NCBI RefSeq assembly: GCF_029945685.1
Contig: NZ_JAQSDA010000012.1
Coordinates: 62,001 to 126,000 of the forward strand
Source of the DNA: Polaromonas sp.
GTDB taxonomy: Bacteria > Pseudomonadota > Gammaproteobacteria > Burkholderiales > Burkholderiaceae_C
Direction: 5' to 3'
Length of the DNA: 64,000 bases
Position 1 is the first letter of the stretch. Each line of letters opens with the position of its first letter. The translations under genes were made by a program, and so were the position numbers. The notes beneath the pieces are model-generated. The model worked only from the letters and a program-made list of their open reading frames with translations. It was not told the DNA's origin and did not search any database. Shown in pieces: positions 43,394-54,388 of the stretch.

Positions 43394-46102
43394 ATGAATC
43401 AACCCGTCCGTTGGCGCATGGGAGCCGTGGCGGCTGCCATGGCCGTTTTGGGCAGCATCGCCACCTTGCCGGCACATGCTCTGGGGCTGGGCCGGGTCAT
43501 CGTCCAGTCTGCCTTGGGAGAACCTCTCCGTGCAGAAATCGAAATTGTCGAAATCAGCGCCGACGAAGCCGCCTCCCTGCGCACCAGCGTCGCCAATGCC
43601 GATGCCTTCAAGGCCGCCGGCCTGGAATACACCGCCGCCGTTGCCAATGTCCAGATCAGCCTGCAGCGCCGCGCCGATGGCCGGGCTTTCCTGCGCCTGA
43701 GCAGCGACCGACCCGTCAGCGAACCTTTTGTCGACCTGATCCTCGAAGCCCGCTGGGCATCCGGGCGCATCGTGCGTGACTACACGATGCTGTTTGATCC
43801 ACCGAACCTGCGCCAGGCCGCAGCGCCGGCCATGCAGGCACCGACCGCGCCCCTCATTTCTCGACCGGCCCCTCCGCCCCCCGTGGCCTCCATGCCCGCG
43901 CCACCGCGACCGTCCGTCGCGCCGGCACAGCCCGCCCCTCCCAGCCCGACTCCGTCCCGCCCCGCCCCGGTGGCCAAGGCGCCCGCACCACAGCCCGCCC
44001 CCGCCGAGCGCACAGCCTCTGCGGACAGCCAGAAAATTGTTGTCAAAGCTGGCGACACGGCCGGAAAAATCGCGGCGCAGGCCAAACCGGCCAGCGTGTC
44101 GCTGGACCAGATGCTGGTCGCACTGCTGCGCAGCAACCCCGATGCCTTCATCGGTGGCAATGTCAACCGACTCAAGTCCGGCGCCGTCCTCGAAGTCCCG
44201 ACGGGCGACCAGGCGGAATACATTCCTGCCGCCGAAGCAAGTCGAACCATCGTTGCCCAGAGCAAGGACTTCAACGAATTCCGCCGCAAGCTGGCTGAAG
44301 GCGCCCCGACGACCCAGGTCGCCGGCGCAGACCGCAAGGCCGCAGGCCAGGTCCAGGCCAAAGTCGAGGACAAGGCGCCTGCCGCTGCAACGCCCGACAA
44401 GCTGACGCTCTCCAAAGGTGCGGTCCAGAGCAAGGCAGCGGCCGAAGAAAAAATCGCGCAGGACCGCCAGGCGAAGGAGGCGGCCGCCCGCGTCGCCGAA
44501 CTGTCGAAAAACATCAGCGACCTGAACAAGCTGACCAGTTCGCCAGCAGCGCCAGCCGCACCGGCGACGCCTGCCACGCCCCCCATGGCGCCCGCCGCCA
44601 CCAGCCCGACCGTGCCGGGGGTGGTCGTGGCAACGCCGGCAGCCGCATCCGCTGCACCGGGCGCGTTGCCTGCTGCAGCCCCAGCGGCTTCCGCACCCGT
44701 CGCCATGCCTGCGGCGAGCCCGGCCAACGAGGCTGCAGCGCCCGCAGCCAGCGCCAGCGCCGCCGCACCGGTGCCGGCAGCAGCAGTTCCGGCGGCAAGC
44801 GCTCCTGCGCCGGTGAAAAAACCGGTCGTGATTCCTCCCCCGCCTCCGGAACCCAGCCTGATCGACGAGTTGCTTGACAACCCGCTGATGCTGGCCGGCG
44901 CCGCTGCCTTGCTGGTGCTTCTGGCCGCCTTCGGTGTGTACCGCTCCCGCCAGCGTAAAAATGCCGCCGCGGTCGACAGCTCCTTCCTCGAAAGCCGACT
45001 GCAGCCCGACTCCTTCTTCGGCGCCAGCGGCGGCCAGCGCATCGACACCAATGAGGCCAACGTTACCGGCTCGTCGATGGTTTATTCACCGAGCCAGCTT
45101 GACGCCGCCGGTGATGTGGATCCTGTGGCGGAAGCCGATGTCTACCTGGCTTACGGGCGTGATCTGCAAGCCGAGGAAATCCTCAAGGAAGCCATCCGTG
45201 TGAGCCCCACACGCGTGGCCATCCATGCGAAGCTGATGGAGATTTATGCCAAACGCCGTGACACCAGGGCTTTTGAAATGGTGGCGACAGAAGCGTACAA
45301 CCTGACCCGCGGCCAGGGCGTTGAATGGGCACACATGGCTGAAATGGGCCGTGAGCTGGACCCTGCCAACCCCATGTACCAACCCGGTGGACAGCCCGTG
45401 TCTCCAGCCGCCAGCAGCATGGCTGTTGCCGGCGCCAGCGTCGCAGCATTGGCCGCTGGACAAACCCTGGCCCAGGCCGCCCGTCCCGCGCCAGAACCGG
45501 CGGCGGCTGCCGTGGATTTCGACCTGGACCTTGATTTCTCGCTCGGTGACGAACCTGACGCGCCGGTAGCCGTTGCCCCGCCGGCACCGGTGGCACCGGC
45601 CCCTGCGGCTCCGGTCCAACCCGTCCTGTCCATGCCGGCAGCCGCAGCCGCGCCCACCGACAACAGCCTGGACTTCAGTTCCGCGACCTTGGTGATGCCT
45701 GCGGCGGCACCCGCTCCAGCGAAACCTGCCGATCCCCCGCCCGCAGCAGACAACAGCCTGAACTTCGCCACAGAACCGGCCGCCCTGAACACCGGCGCCG
45801 GCAGTCTGAACACCGGCGCCGGCAACCTGGACACCTCTGGCGGCATGCTCGAGTTCGATATGGGCGCCCTGTCGCTCGATCTCGATGGCCCGGCCACGGA
45901 AAGCCCGAAAACCACCGCCGCGAGCGCTCTCGCGCCGACCGTGGAAAGTGACGATCCGCTGGAAACCAAGTTTGCATTGGCCGAGGAGTTCCGCGCGATT
46001 GGCGATGTCGATGGCGCCCGTTCGCTGGCCGAAGAAGTGGTGGCGCAATCGAGTGGCTCGCTCAAGAGCAAGGCCCAGGCATTTCTTAACGCCCTGGCCT
46101 GA
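43394..46102 (+). CDS. fimV: FimV-like peptidoglycan-binding membrane protein
   Basis: 902 aa. Signal peptide (residues about 1-30), FimV N-terminal domain (LGLGRVIVQSALGEPLRAEIEI), Pro/Ala-rich linkers, a LysM-type region near 212-274 (VVKAGDTAGKIA), one membrane helix near 498-517, a cytoplasmic TPR-like segment near 574-659 (VYLAYGRDLQAEEILKEAIR) and the short C-terminal FimV domain (DPLETKFALAEEFRAIGDVD). In Pseudomonas FimV organises type IV pili and polarity. The ATG at 43394 is chosen because the signal peptide starts there. The C-terminal half contains a tandem LNTGAG repeat. Confidence 0.92.
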   Translation: MNQPVRWRMGAVAAAMAVLGSIATLPAHALGLGRVIVQSALGEPLRAEIEIVEISADEAASLRTSVANADAFKAAGLEYTAAVANVQISLQRRADGRAFLRLSSDRPVSEPFVDLILEARWASGRIVRDYTMLFDPPNLRQAAAPAMQAPTAPLISRPAPPPPVASMPAPPRPSVAPAQPAPPSPTPSRPAPVAKAPAPQPAPAERTASADSQKIVVKAGDTAGKIAAQAKPASVSLDQMLVALLRSNPDAFIGGNVNRLKSGAVLEVPTGDQAEYIPAAEASRTIVAQSKDFNEFRRKLAEGAPTTQVAGADRKAAGQVQAKVEDKAPAAATPDKLTLSKGAVQSKAAAEEKIAQDRQAKEAAARVAELSKNISDLNKLTSSPAAPAAPATPATPPMAPAATSPTVPGVVVATPAAASAAPGALPAAAPAASAPVAMPAASPANEAAAPAASASAAAPVPAAAVPAASAPAPVKKPVVIPPPPPEPSLIDELLDNPLMLAGAAALLVLLAAFGVYRSRQRKNAAAVDSSFLESRLQPDSFFGASGGQRIDTNEANVTGSSMVYSPSQLDAAGDVDPVAEADVYLAYGRDLQAEEILKEAIRVSPTRVAIHAKLMEIYAKRRDTRAFEMVATEAYNLTRGQGVEWAHMAEMGRELDPANPMYQPGGQPVSPAASSMAVAGASVAALAAGQTLAQAARPAPEPAAAAVDFDLDLDFSLGDEPDAPVAVAPPAPVAPAPAAPVQPVLSMPAAAAAPTDNSLDFSSATLVMPAAAPAPAKPADPPPAADNSLNFATEPAALNTGAGSLNTGAGNLDTSGGMLEFDMGALSLDLDGPATESPKTTAASALAPTVESDDPLETKFALAEEFRAIGDVDGARSLAEEVVAQSSGSLKSKAQAFLNALA

Positions 46103-46132
46103 CCCCTTGCACCTTTCTCCTGAGGGCTGCCC

Positions 46133-46915
46133 GTGAGGATCGCTCTGGGACTGAGCTACAACGGCACTGCTTACGAGGGCTGGCAAAGCCAGCTCTCGGG
46201 CAACACGGTGCAGGACCGGCTCGAAAAGGCGCTCGGCAAGTTTGCCGCCCGGCCCATGCGCACCCTGTGCGCCGGGCGCACCGACGCCGGGGTTCACGCC
46301 CTGATGCAGGTGGTTCATTTCGACACCCCCTTGCAGCGCGAGCTGCCCTCCTGGGTGCGCGGCACCAATGCTTTTCTGCCCCGCGACATCGCCGTGCAGT
46401 GGGCGCGTGAGGTGCCCGACGGGTTTCATTGCCGCGGCAGCGCGATCAGCCGTCGCTACGCTTACGTGCTGCTGGAGTCGCCGGTGCGCCCCAGTGTCGA
46501 GGCCGGCCGCGTCGGCTGGGTCTATCGCCCCCTGGACGGCGCGGCCATGCGCGAGGCCATCACCCACCTGGTCGGCGAACACGATTTTTCGTCCTTCCGC
46601 GCCGCCCAGTGCCAGGCCAAAACCCCGGTCAAGACCATTGCGCGCATCGAGGTCTCCCAACGCGCCGGCTACTGGCGTTTCGAGTTCGAGGCCAATGCCT
46701 TTTTGCACCACATGATCCGCAACATCATGGGTTGCCTGGTCACCATCGGCCAGGGCCAGCAGCCGCCCGGCTGGATGGCCGAGGTCCGCGACGCGCGCCG
46801 ACGTGACGTGGCCGCGCCCACGTTTTCGCCCGACGGTCTGTATTTTCTGGGTCCGCGTTACGAGGCCCGTTATGGCCTGCCCGAACGCACAGCGGCTTAT
46901 GATTGGTTGCCATGA
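46133..46915 (+). CDS. truA: tRNA pseudouridine(38-40) synthase
   Basis: 260 aa with a GTG start. MRIALGLSYNGTAYEGWQSQ and the catalytic-aspartate motif LCAGRTDAGVHALMQ identify TruA, which modifies the anticodon arm of many tRNAs. The stop overlaps the trpF start (ATGA). Confidence 0.96.
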   Translation: MRIALGLSYNGTAYEGWQSQLSGNTVQDRLEKALGKFAARPMRTLCAGRTDAGVHALMQVVHFDTPLQRELPSWVRGTNAFLPRDIAVQWAREVPDGFHCRGSAISRRYAYVLLESPVRPSVEAGRVGWVYRPLDGAAMREAITHLVGEHDFSSFRAAQCQAKTPVKTIARIEVSQRAGYWRFEFEANAFLHHMIRNIMGCLVTIGQGQQPPGWMAEVRDARRRDVAAPTFSPDGLYFLGPRYEARYGLPERTAAYDWLP

Positions 46916-47634
46916 CCATGTACAGAACCCGTATCAAGATCTGCGGCCTCACCCGCGAAGAGGATGTGGACGCCGCCGTGGCGGCTGGCGCCGATGCCGT
47001 GGGCTTTGTCATGTACGCGCCCAGCCCGCGCAGCGTAAGCCTTGAGCGCGCCGCCGAGCTGGCCCGCCGACTGCCGCCTTTTGTCACGCCGGTCCTGCTT
47101 TTCGTCAACGCGGATGCTCCTGAAATCATAGCTGCCTGCGCCCGCATACCAACGGCCTTGCTTCAATTTCATGGTGATGAAACGCCCGAAGACTGCCTGC
47201 GGGCCGGGCGGCCCTTCCTGCGGGCGGCGCGCATCCCGCTGGATGAAAACCCTGCAGATGGCGGCCCCGCCTTTGATCTCGTAAAATACGTCCAGGACTT
47301 CAAGGCCGCCCAGGCCATCCTGCTCGACGCCCATGTCGACGGATTCGGGGGCGGCGGAAAAACATTCAATTGGTCACTTCTTCCTCCAAGCGTCAACGCT
47401 CACCTCGTTTTGTCTGGTGGACTCACACCTGCAAATGTGACCGATGGCATTTTGCAAGTGCGGCCGCGTTGTAAGACGCTGGCCGTCGATGTCAGTTCGG
47501 GCGTCGAGATTTCCAGCGGAGGGACCACCCTCAAGGGAATCAAAAGCGCCGACAAGATCCATCAGTTCGTCGCAGCCGTTCGTGCTGCCGACGACATACT
47601 TGCAAAGAATCATGTACACCTACCAGCAACCTGA
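46912..47634 (+). CDS. trpF: Phosphoribosylanthranilate isomerase
   Basis: 240 aa TIM barrel: [35 protein letters not shown], and [16 protein letters not shown] with the catalytic aspartate. ATG 46912 overlaps the truA stop; ATG 46918 is an alternative. The trpB start lies inside its last codons (23-bp overlap). The stretch [10 protein letters not shown] is encoded by a copy of the AT-core repeat. Confidence 0.95.
   Translation: MTMYRTRIKICGLTREEDVDAAVAAGADAVGFVMYAPSPRSVSLERAAELARRLPPFVTPVLLFVNADAPEIIAACARIPTALLQFHGDETPEDCLRAGRPFLRAARIPLDENPADGGPAFDLVKYVQDFKAAQAILLDAHVDGFGGGGKTFNWSLLPPSVNAHLVLSGGLTPANVTDGILQVRPRCKTLAVDVSSGVEISSGGTTLKGIKSADKIHQFVAAVRAADDILAKNHVHLPAT
47122..47160 (+). repeat. 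AT-core repeat inside trpF
   Basis: TGAAATCATAGCTGCCTGCG matches the right arm and tail of the repeat and is translated in frame, in the variable surface region between barrel strands. Confidence 0.55.
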
Positions 47635-48880
47635 CCCGACGGGCCACTTCGGGATTTACGGCGGCAGTTTTGTTTCCGAAACGCTGACCCACGCGATCAA
47701 CGAACTCAAGGCCGCTTACGCGAAATACCAGCACGACCCGGCTTTCCTTGCAGAGTTTCACTACGAGCTCAAGCATTTCGTCGGCCGCCCCTCCCCGATC
47801 TACCATGCCGCCCGCATGAGCCGCGAGCAGGGCGGCGCGCAGATTTACCTCAAACGCGAAGACCTCAACCACACCGGCGCGCACAAGATCAACAACACCA
47901 TCGGCCAGGCCATGCTGGCCCGGCGCATGGGCAAGCCGCGCATCATCGCCGAAACCGGCGCCGGCCAGCACGGCGTGGCGACAGCCACCATCTGCGCGCG
48001 TTACGGTCTTGAATGTGTGGTTTACATGGGCAGCGAAGACGTCAAGCGCCAGAGCCCCAACGTCTACCGCATGAAGCTGCTGGGCGCCACCGTGGTACCG
48101 GTCGAATCAGGCAGCAAGACGCTCAAAGACGCGCTCAACGAAGCCATGCGCGACTGGGTCGCCAATGTGGACAACACCTTCTACATCATCGGCACAGTGG
48201 CGGGCCCGCACCCCTACCCGATGATGGTGCGCGACTTCCAGAGCGTGATCGGCGAGGAATGCCTGACCCAGATGCCCGAGATGACCGGCGGCAAGCAGCC
48301 CGACGCGGTGATTGCCTGCGTCGGTGGCGGCAGCAATGCCATGGGCATTTTTCACCCCTACATCTCGCATGAAAACACGAGGCTGATCGGCGTGGAAGCC
48401 GCTGGTGAAGGCATGGACAGCGGCAAACACTCGGCCTCGCTGCAACGTGGCGTACCGGGGGTGTTGCACGGCAACCGCACCTATGTGCTGCAAAACGAGG
48501 ACGGCCAGGTCACCGAGACGCACAGCATCAGTGCCGGCCTGGACTACCCCGGTGTTGGCCCTGAACATGCCTTTCTCAAGGACATTGGCCGCGCCGAATA
48601 CGTCGGCATCACCGATGCCGAGGCGCTGTCGGCCTTCCACTACCTGTGCCGCACCGAAGGCATCATTCCCGCCCTGGAGTCCAGCCACGCGGTGGCCTAC
48701 GCCATGAAACTCGCCAAAACCATGCGTGCCGACCAGTCCATCCTGGTCAACCTGTCAGGGCGCGGCGACAAGGACATCGGCACCGTGGCCGACCTGTCGA
48801 AGGCAGATTTTTATTGCAGGCCGTCATGCCAGGGTCTGGGCGTCAAAGGCGGTGCCAGCGTGGTCGAGGTGCTGCGATGA
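47612..48880 (+). CDS. trpB: Tryptophan synthase beta chain
   Basis: 422 aa. The PLP lysine is in [14 protein letters not shown], and [10 protein letters not shown] binds the phosphate. Condenses indole with serine. ATG 47612 gives [18 protein letters not shown], the conserved N-terminus; it overlaps trpF. The stop overlaps the trpA start (ATGA). Confidence 0.97.
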   Translation: MYTYQQPDPTGHFGIYGGSFVSETLTHAINELKAAYAKYQHDPAFLAEFHYELKHFVGRPSPIYHAARMSREQGGAQIYLKREDLNHTGAHKINNTIGQAMLARRMGKPRIIAETGAGQHGVATATICARYGLECVVYMGSEDVKRQSPNVYRMKLLGATVVPVESGSKTLKDALNEAMRDWVANVDNTFYIIGTVAGPHPYPMMVRDFQSVIGEECLTQMPEMTGGKQPDAVIACVGGGSNAMGIFHPYISHENTRLIGVEAAGEGMDSGKHSASLQRGVPGVLHGNRTYVLQNEDGQVTETHSISAGLDYPGVGPEHAFLKDIGRAEYVGITDAEALSAFHYLCRTEGIIPALESSHAVAYAMKLAKTMRADQSILVNLSGRGDKDIGTVADLSKADFYCRPSCQGLGVKGGASVVEVLR

Positions 48881-49710
48881 GCCGCATCCAGCCCACCCTG
48901 GCCGCGCTGCAGGCCGAAGGCCGCAAGGCGCTGATTCCCTACGTCACCGGCGGTTACCCGTTTGCCGATATCACGCCCGAGCTCATGCACGGCATGGTGG
49001 CCGGCGGCGCCGACGTGATTGAACTGGGTGTGCCCTTCTCGGACCCGAGTGCCGACGGCCCGGTCATCCAGAAAGCCGGTGACCAGGCGCTCGCCATGGG
49101 CATTGGCCTGGCGCAGGTGCTGGAGATGGTTCGCCTCTTTCGCCAGAAAGACAGCAAGACCCCTGTGGTGCTGATGGGTTACGCCAACCCGATCGAAGCC
49201 TATGACCTCAAACGCGGCAAGGACGCCTTTGTGCGCGACGCCTCGGCGGCCGGTGTGGACGGCGTGCTGGTGGTGGACTACCCACCCGAAGAGTGTGTGG
49301 TTTTCGCCGCCACCTTGCGCGACCACGGCATGGACCTGATCTTCCTGCTGGCCCCCACCAGCACCGACGAACGCATGGCGCAGATCGCCAAAGTGGCCAG
49401 CGGTTATGTCTATTACGTCTCGCTCAAGGGTGTCACCGGTGCCGGCACGCTGGACCTGGGCGCGGTGGAAGCCATGCTGCCGCGCATACGCCAACACGTC
49501 AGCATCCCGGTGGGCGTGGGCTTCGGCATCCGCGACGCCGCCACCGCCAAGGCCATCGGCCGGGTGGCTGACGCGGTGGTCATCGGCAGTCGCATCATCC
49601 AGCTGATCACCGACCAGCCGCGTGGGCAAGTGGTGCCGCTGGTGCGTGATTTCCTCGCTGGCATCCGCCAGGCGCTGGACGCGCCGGGCGGGCCTGGAGA
49701 CAGCGCATAA
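48877..49710 (+). CDS. trpA: Tryptophan synthase alpha chain
   Basis: 277 aa. [28 protein letters not shown] (catalytic Glu and Asp) and [15 protein letters not shown] are family signatures. Releases indole from indoleglycerol phosphate and channels it to TrpB. Confidence 0.97.
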   Translation: MSRIQPTLAALQAEGRKALIPYVTGGYPFADITPELMHGMVAGGADVIELGVPFSDPSADGPVIQKAGDQALAMGIGLAQVLEMVRLFRQKDSKTPVVLMGYANPIEAYDLKRGKDAFVRDASAAGVDGVLVVDYPPEECVVFAATLRDHGMDLIFLLAPTSTDERMAQIAKVASGYVYYVSLKGVTGAGTLDLGAVEAMLPRIRQHVSIPVGVGFGIRDAATAKAIGRVADAVVIGSRIIQLITDQPRGQVVPLVRDFLAGIRQALDAPGGPGDSA

Positions 49711-49792
49711 TCGCCTTTCTTTTCCGGTTTGACCCCTGCGAGCGGCCCGCGCCGCCCGGGGGCACCACCCCACAAGGACAGAAGGACCCATC

Positions 49793-50665
49793 ATGTCTTG
49801 GCTAGAAAAACTCCTCCCGCCGAAAATCAGCCCGACCAACCCGACCGAGCGCCGCAGCGTGCCCGAAGGGCTGTGGGTCAAATGCCCCAGCTGTGAAGCC
49901 GTGCTCTACAAGACCGACCTGGAAAAAAACCAGAACGTCTGCCCGCAGTGCAGCCACCACCACCGCATGGACGCACGGGCCCGGCTGGACTCGTTTCTGG
50001 ACCCCGAGGGCCGTTATGAGCTGGGGCAGGAAGTGCTGCCGGTGGACCCGCTCAAGTTCAAGGACAGCCGCAAATACCCCGAACGCCTGAAAGAGGCGCT
50101 GGAAAACACCGGCGAGACCGACGCGCTGATCGTCATGGGCGGCGCGGTGCACAGCATCGGCGTGGTTGTGGCCTGCTTCGAGTTCGACTTCATGGGCGGC
50201 AGCATGGGCAGCGTGGTCGGCGAACGCTTCGTGCGCGGTGTGCATGCCGCGATCGAGCAGAAAGTGCCCTTCATCTGCTTCACGGCCACCGGCGGTGCAC
50301 GCATGCAGGAGGGCCTGCTGAGCCTCATGCAGATGGCCAAGACCAATGCCTCGCTGACCCGGCTGGCCAAAAAAGGCCTGCCCTACATCAGCGTGCTGAC
50401 CGACCCGACCATGGGCGGGGTCAGTGCCGGCTTCGCGTTTGTCGGCGACATCGTGATTGCCGAACCGAAAGCGCTGATCGGTTTTGCCGGCCCGCGTGTC
50501 ATCGAGTCCACGGTGCGCGTGACCCTGCCCGAAGGCTTTCAGCGCGCCGAGTTCCTGCAGACCAAGGGCGCGGTCGATTTCATCTGCGACCGGCGTGAAC
50601 TGCGCAAGACCGTGGCCAATTCACTGGCCATGCTGCTGCGCCAGCCGGCCGACGCCGTCGCCTGA
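49793..50665 (+). CDS. accD: Acetyl-CoA carboxylase carboxyltransferase subunit beta
   Basis: 290 aa. The N-terminal zinc finger is [11 protein letters not shown] with CPQCSHHH; the carboxyltransferase fold contains [15 protein letters not shown] and [11 protein letters not shown]. With AccA it makes malonyl-CoA. Follows trpA, as commonly in proteobacteria. Confidence 0.97.
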   Translation: MSWLEKLLPPKISPTNPTERRSVPEGLWVKCPSCEAVLYKTDLEKNQNVCPQCSHHHRMDARARLDSFLDPEGRYELGQEVLPVDPLKFKDSRKYPERLKEALENTGETDALIVMGGAVHSIGVVVACFEFDFMGGSMGSVVGERFVRGVHAAIEQKVPFICFTATGGARMQEGLLSLMQMAKTNASLTRLAKKGLPYISVLTDPTMGGVSAGFAFVGDIVIAEPKALIGFAGPRVIESTVRVTLPEGFQRAEFLQTKGAVDFICDRRELRKTVANSLAMLLRQPADAVA

Positions 50666-50713
50666 GGTCGCGGCGCCCCGACCACGGTCGCCGTTCCAGC
50701 CGCCATCACTCCT

Positions 50714-50763
50714 GAATTGATAGCTGCCAGCGCCCTGCTGCAAAGGGCTGGAGGGCTATATCA
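50714..50763 (+). repeat. AT-core repeat downstream of accD
   Basis: TTGATAGCTGCCAGCGCCCT, then AAAGGGCTGGAGG and a closing GCTATATCA. The TGATAGC and GCTATATCA ends are nearly inverted, so the whole element can fold as one hairpin. Confidence 0.8.
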
Positions 50764-50912
50764 TGCATGATTGTACGCCCCGGGCTGTGCCAGGCCTGGC
50801 TGACCACGGGCGAAGCGCCTGACAGGAAGATCCGGGCGGACACCAAAGCCCGCACATGGGGAAACAGGATCGTGGGAAGATAGTACCTCCCGGAAATTCC
50901 CCCGCCTGATCG

Positions 50913-51569
50913 ATGTCTGACGTGCTCACCCTCTCCTCGCTGCCGCTTTTCCCGCTGGGCACGGTGCTTTACCCCGGCGGTTTGCTGCCGCTGCGGATTT
51001 TCGAGGTGCGTTACCTCGACATGATCGGCAAATGCCACAAAACCGGCGCGCCCTTTGGCGTGGTGGCGCTGACCCAGGGCTCCGAAGTGCGCAAGCCCGG
51101 GGACGGGCCCAGCGGCGACGGTTTTGCCAACGAGTCCTTCTACAACGTCGGCACCCTGACCACCATCACCAGCTTTTCGGTACCGCAGCCGGGCCTGATG
51201 GTCATTCGCTGCACCGGCACCCAGCGTTTCGAGATTTCCAGCCGCGAGAAGCTCAAACACGGCCTGTGGATCGCCGACGTGACGCGGCTGGACGACGACC
51301 AGACCATCCCGGTTCCCGACGACTTGCTCGGCACGGCCAATGCGCTGGGCAAGCTGATCCGCACCCTGCAGGAGCGCGGCGTGCCGCCGGACCAGATGCC
51401 GCTGGAGCCGCCCTACCGGCTCGACGACTGCGGCTGGGTGGCCAACCGCTGGTGCGAACTGCTGCCCATGCCGCTGGAACTCAAGCAGCGCCTGATGGAG
51501 CTGGACAACCCGCTGGTCCGGCTCGAACTGGTCAGCGACATCCTCGAAAAAACCGGCATCGCGATGTAG
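50913..51569 (+). CDS. LON peptidase N-terminal-domain protein
   Basis: 218 aa with [28 protein letters not shown], the start of the LON substrate-binding domain, but no AAA ATPase or Ser-Lys protease domain. Such stand-alone proteins are common and of uncertain role, probably binding unfolded or specific proteins. Lies between accD and lysS on the same strand. Confidence 0.9.
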   Translation: MSDVLTLSSLPLFPLGTVLYPGGLLPLRIFEVRYLDMIGKCHKTGAPFGVVALTQGSEVRKPGDGPSGDGFANESFYNVGTLTTITSFSVPQPGLMVIRCTGTQRFEISSREKLKHGLWIADVTRLDDDQTIPVPDDLLGTANALGKLIRTLQERGVPPDQMPLEPPYRLDDCGWVANRWCELLPMPLELKQRLMELDNPLVRLELVSDILEKTGIAM

Positions 51570-51705
51570 CCCCCAGGCCGCCCCCCGGTGCAGGCGGCAA
51601 CGCAGCCTAAAATCAGGGGTTTGGCACTTTGCCCGGTCGCGCCGGTTTTTCCGGCCCGCCGCCCTGTGCGCCCGGCCTGCCCTCTTTCTTCGAGAACCTT
51701 TTTTC

Positions 51706-53259
51706 ATGTCCAACACCAACACCAGCCCCGCCGCCGCGCCCGCGCATGACGAGAACCAGCTCATGGCCGAGCGCCGTGAAAAGCTCAAGGTCATGCGCCA
51801 GCACCAGGCCGATGGCAAGGGTGTCGCCTTCCCGAACGACGTCAAGCCGGAACACCGGGCCGAGGCCCTGTTTGCGCAGTACGACGACAAGACCAAGGAA
51901 GAACTGGTGCCGCTGGCCGTCAACGTCAGCGTGGCCGGCCGCATGATGCTCAAGCGCGTGATGGGCAAGGCCAGTTTCGCCACGCTGCAGGACGCGTCCT
52001 TCGGCCCTTCAGGCGGGCGTATCCAGGTGTACGTCAACAACGAAGGCGTGGGTGAAGAGGTTCACAACGCCTTCAAGCACTGGGACCTGGGCGACATCGT
52101 GGCCGCGACCGGCACACTGTTCAAGACCAAAACCGGCGAGCTGTCGATTCACGCCACCAGCATCCGCCTGATCACCAAAAGCCTGCGGCCGCTGCCCGAC
52201 AAGTTCCACGGCGTGGCCGACCAGGAGGTCAAGTACCGCCAGCGTTATGTGGACCTGATCACCGACGAAGCCGCGCGCAAGCGTTTTGCCGCCCGCAGCA
52301 AGGCCGTCTCGGCGATGCGCAACTTCATGGTCGACAACGATTTTCTCGAAGTCGAAACACCCATGCTGCACCCGATTCCGGGCGGTGCCAATGCCAAGCC
52401 CTTTGTCACGCACCACAACGCGCTCGACCAGCAGATGTTTTTGCGCATTGCGCCCGAGCTCTACCTCAAGCGCCTGATCGTCGGCGGCTTCGAGCGCGTG
52501 TTCGAGATCAACCGGAGCTTTCGCAACGAAGGCATCAGCGTGCGGCACAACCCCGAGTTCACGATGATGGAGTTCTACGCCGCCTGGTGGAACTACGAAG
52601 ACCTGATGAGCTTCACCGAAGACCTGATCCGCCATGTCGCCACCCGGGTGACCGGCGGCACGCAGCTGAGCTACCAGGGCAAGCCGGTGGACCTGGGCCA
52701 GCCGTTTGAACGCCTGACGATCCGCGAAGCCATCCTCAAGCACACCGACGCCGGCGCCCATGTGGACGACGCCGCCTGGCTGCTGGCCGCCCTGAAGAAG
52801 CTCGGCAAGTTCAGCGCCAAGGACAGGCTCGACGCCCGCTCGCTGCCCAGCCTGCAGGTGACTTATTTTGAAGAGCTGGTCGAGGAAAAACTCTGGCAGC
52901 CCACCTTCATCATGGAACACCCGACCGAGATCTCGCCGCTGGCTAGAGCCAACGACGCGCGGCCCGAGGTGACCGAGCGCTTTGAGCTCTACATCACCGG
53001 CCGCGAGTTCGGCAACGGCTTCAGCGAGCTCAACGACGCCGAAGACCAGGCCGCACGCTTTCTCGCCCAGTCAGACGCCAAGGACGGCGGCGACGAGGAA
53101 GCCATGCACTACGACGCCGACTATGTGCGCGCCCTCGAATACGGCATGCCCCCTAGCGGCGGCTGCGGCATCGGCATCGACCGCCTGATGATGCTGCTGA
53201 CCGACAGCGCCAGCATTCGCGACGTCATACTGTTTCCGGCGTTGCGGCACGAGGCTTGA
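51706..53259 (+). CDS. lysS: Lysyl-tRNA synthetase (class II)
   Basis: 517 aa. N-terminal OB-fold anticodon domain ([21 protein letters not shown]), class II motif 2 ([20 protein letters not shown]) and motif 3 ([17 protein letters not shown]) are intact. Charges tRNA-Lys. Confidence 0.97.
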   Translation: MSNTNTSPAAAPAHDENQLMAERREKLKVMRQHQADGKGVAFPNDVKPEHRAEALFAQYDDKTKEELVPLAVNVSVAGRMMLKRVMGKASFATLQDASFGPSGGRIQVYVNNEGVGEEVHNAFKHWDLGDIVAATGTLFKTKTGELSIHATSIRLITKSLRPLPDKFHGVADQEVKYRQRYVDLITDEAARKRFAARSKAVSAMRNFMVDNDFLEVETPMLHPIPGGANAKPFVTHHNALDQQMFLRIAPELYLKRLIVGGFERVFEINRSFRNEGISVRHNPEFTMMEFYAAWWNYEDLMSFTEDLIRHVATRVTGGTQLSYQGKPVDLGQPFERLTIREAILKHTDAGAHVDDAAWLLAALKKLGKFSAKDRLDARSLPSLQVTYFEELVEEKLWQPTFIMEHPTEISPLARANDARPEVTERFELYITGREFGNGFSELNDAEDQAARFLAQSDAKDGGDEEAMHYDADYVRALEYGMPPSGGCGIGIDRLMMLLTDSASIRDVILFPALRHEA

Positions 53260-53302
53260 GGTTTGGGCTGGGCTGAACAGCTGCGGTAGGCAGGCCGTTG
53301 GG

Positions 53303-53728
53303 CTAGGCGCTGCATTCCTGGGGATGCGTCTGGGCGCTGAGAGCACGGGCCTGAATCTCAAAATGGTTGTCCCAGTAGGCGCCGCGGCCCCGCATGAGCT
53401 GCCAGAGGCTTGACGCGCAGTACGCAAAAAAGAACAGCGGCCCCCAACGCCCGTACTGCTGAACATGAACACGCTCATGCGTACCGATAATTCGCAGTTC
53501 CTCACGCGTCACGGCCAGGATGACATGGCCGAAGACGATGCCGCGAAACGGAAGCTTGCCCGCCAGCTTGCCGCAACCCGCCCGGCTTTCGCGGTAGGTC
53601 ACCTCCAGCGCTCCGGATGACCACTTGGCCCGACCACCCGCCAGCAAGGGAATGCAGGCAAGCACGAGGCCGATCGCCGAGCAGGGCGAAGCCCACAGCA
53701 ACCTGACGATTTCAAGCCAGCGCTTCAT
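53303..53728 (-). CDS. Small membrane-associated protein with HExxH motif
   Basis: 141 aa: an N-terminal hydrophobic helix (about residues 8-31), a middle segment with GKLPFRGIVFGHVILAV, then THERVHVQQYGRWGPLFFFAY containing HERVH (84-88), which matches the HExxH zinc-protease pattern. No named family recognised. It is 19 bp downstream of the VOC gene on the same strand, so it may share the LexA-type promoter. Confidence 0.7.
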   Translation of the reverse strand: MKRWLEIVRLLWASPCSAIGLVLACIPLLAGGRAKWSSGALEVTYRESRAGCGKLAGKLPFRGIVFGHVILAVTREELRIIGTHERVHVQQYGRWGPLFFFAYCASSLWQLMRGRGAYWDNHFEIQARALSAQTHPQECSA

Positions 53729-53747
53729 GAGGGTGGCTGGATGTTGC

Positions 53748-54161
53748 TTACTCGGGCAGATGGCTGACGGCTTCAATGTTATTGCCCTCTGGATCAATAA
53801 CAAATGCTCCGTAGTAGTTCGCGTGATAGTCCGGCCGCAGACCGGGGGCGCCATTGTCTTTTGCGCCAGCGGCGATTGCAGCCTGGTAAAAGGCATCCAC
53901 TTGGGCGCGATTTTTTGCCCGCCATGCAAGATGACAGCCTGAGGTAGCTGGTGGGCCGCCGTATGGCGAGGGGCCATCGATGAACCAAACATCGGCCTTT
54001 TTTCCATCAGGCTCGGATGAGTCTGGATAGGCGAACCCTACGATGTTCGCGCCGAAGTTGCCTTCAAAGCACACGCTGTAGCCAAGCGGCTCAAGGACAG
54101 CGCTATAAAAAGTTTTGGCACGCGAAATATCGGTCACGCGGAAAGTCATGTGGTCGAGCAT
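53748..54161 (-). CDS. VOC-family (glyoxalase/bleomycin-resistance fold) protein
   Basis: 137 aa: MLDHMTFRVTDISRAKTFYSAVLEPLGYS, HLAWRAKNRAQVDAFYQAAIAAGAKDNGAPG and YYGAFVIDPEGNNIEAV are typical of vicinal-oxygen-chelate proteins with His and Glu metal ligands. Substrate unknown; relatives include glyoxalases, extradiol dioxygenases and antibiotic-binding proteins. The ATG at 54161 matches the domain start. A LexA-type box lies 48-67 bases upstream. The composition is less GC-rich than in neighbouring genes. Confidence 0.87.
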   Translation of the reverse strand: MLDHMTFRVTDISRAKTFYSAVLEPLGYSVCFEGNFGANIVGFAYPDSSEPDGKKADVWFIDGPSPYGGPPATSGCHLAWRAKNRAQVDAFYQAAIAAGAKDNGAPGLRPDYHANYYGAFVIDPEGNNIEAVSHLPE

Positions 54162-54208
54162 GATGGCGTCCTCTGAGGTTGATTCGATGTGGATTAGCCA
54201 GATCATTG

Positions 54209-54228
54209 TACTGTATAGACGTACAGCA
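54209..54228. promoter_or_regulatory. LexA (SOS) box upstream of the VOC gene
   Basis: TACTGTATAGACGTACAGCA contains CTGT-N8-ACAG and agrees with 16 of the 20 bases of the E. coli SOS consensus. It lies in the promoter region of the VOC gene, whose start is at 54161. Confidence 0.65.
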
Positions 54229-54388
54229 TTTTGCGCAAAAGTCCTAACGAGGCTTTAGAGAAGCCGTGATCCGGCGGTCTTCGTGCACGTCTGAGGTCGG
54301 GTTTTCAGCTACCCGTGCGGCCCCGGCGAGACAGTCTCGCCTATTTCCGCTGCGCATAGCCGTTTAAGCACAAAATTGGCGAAATGCC

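Noticed and set aside
43780-46711. Long Ala/Gly-rich and Gly/His-rich frames antisense to fimV
   Set aside because: They arise from the Pro/Ala codon bias of fimV and have no independent support.
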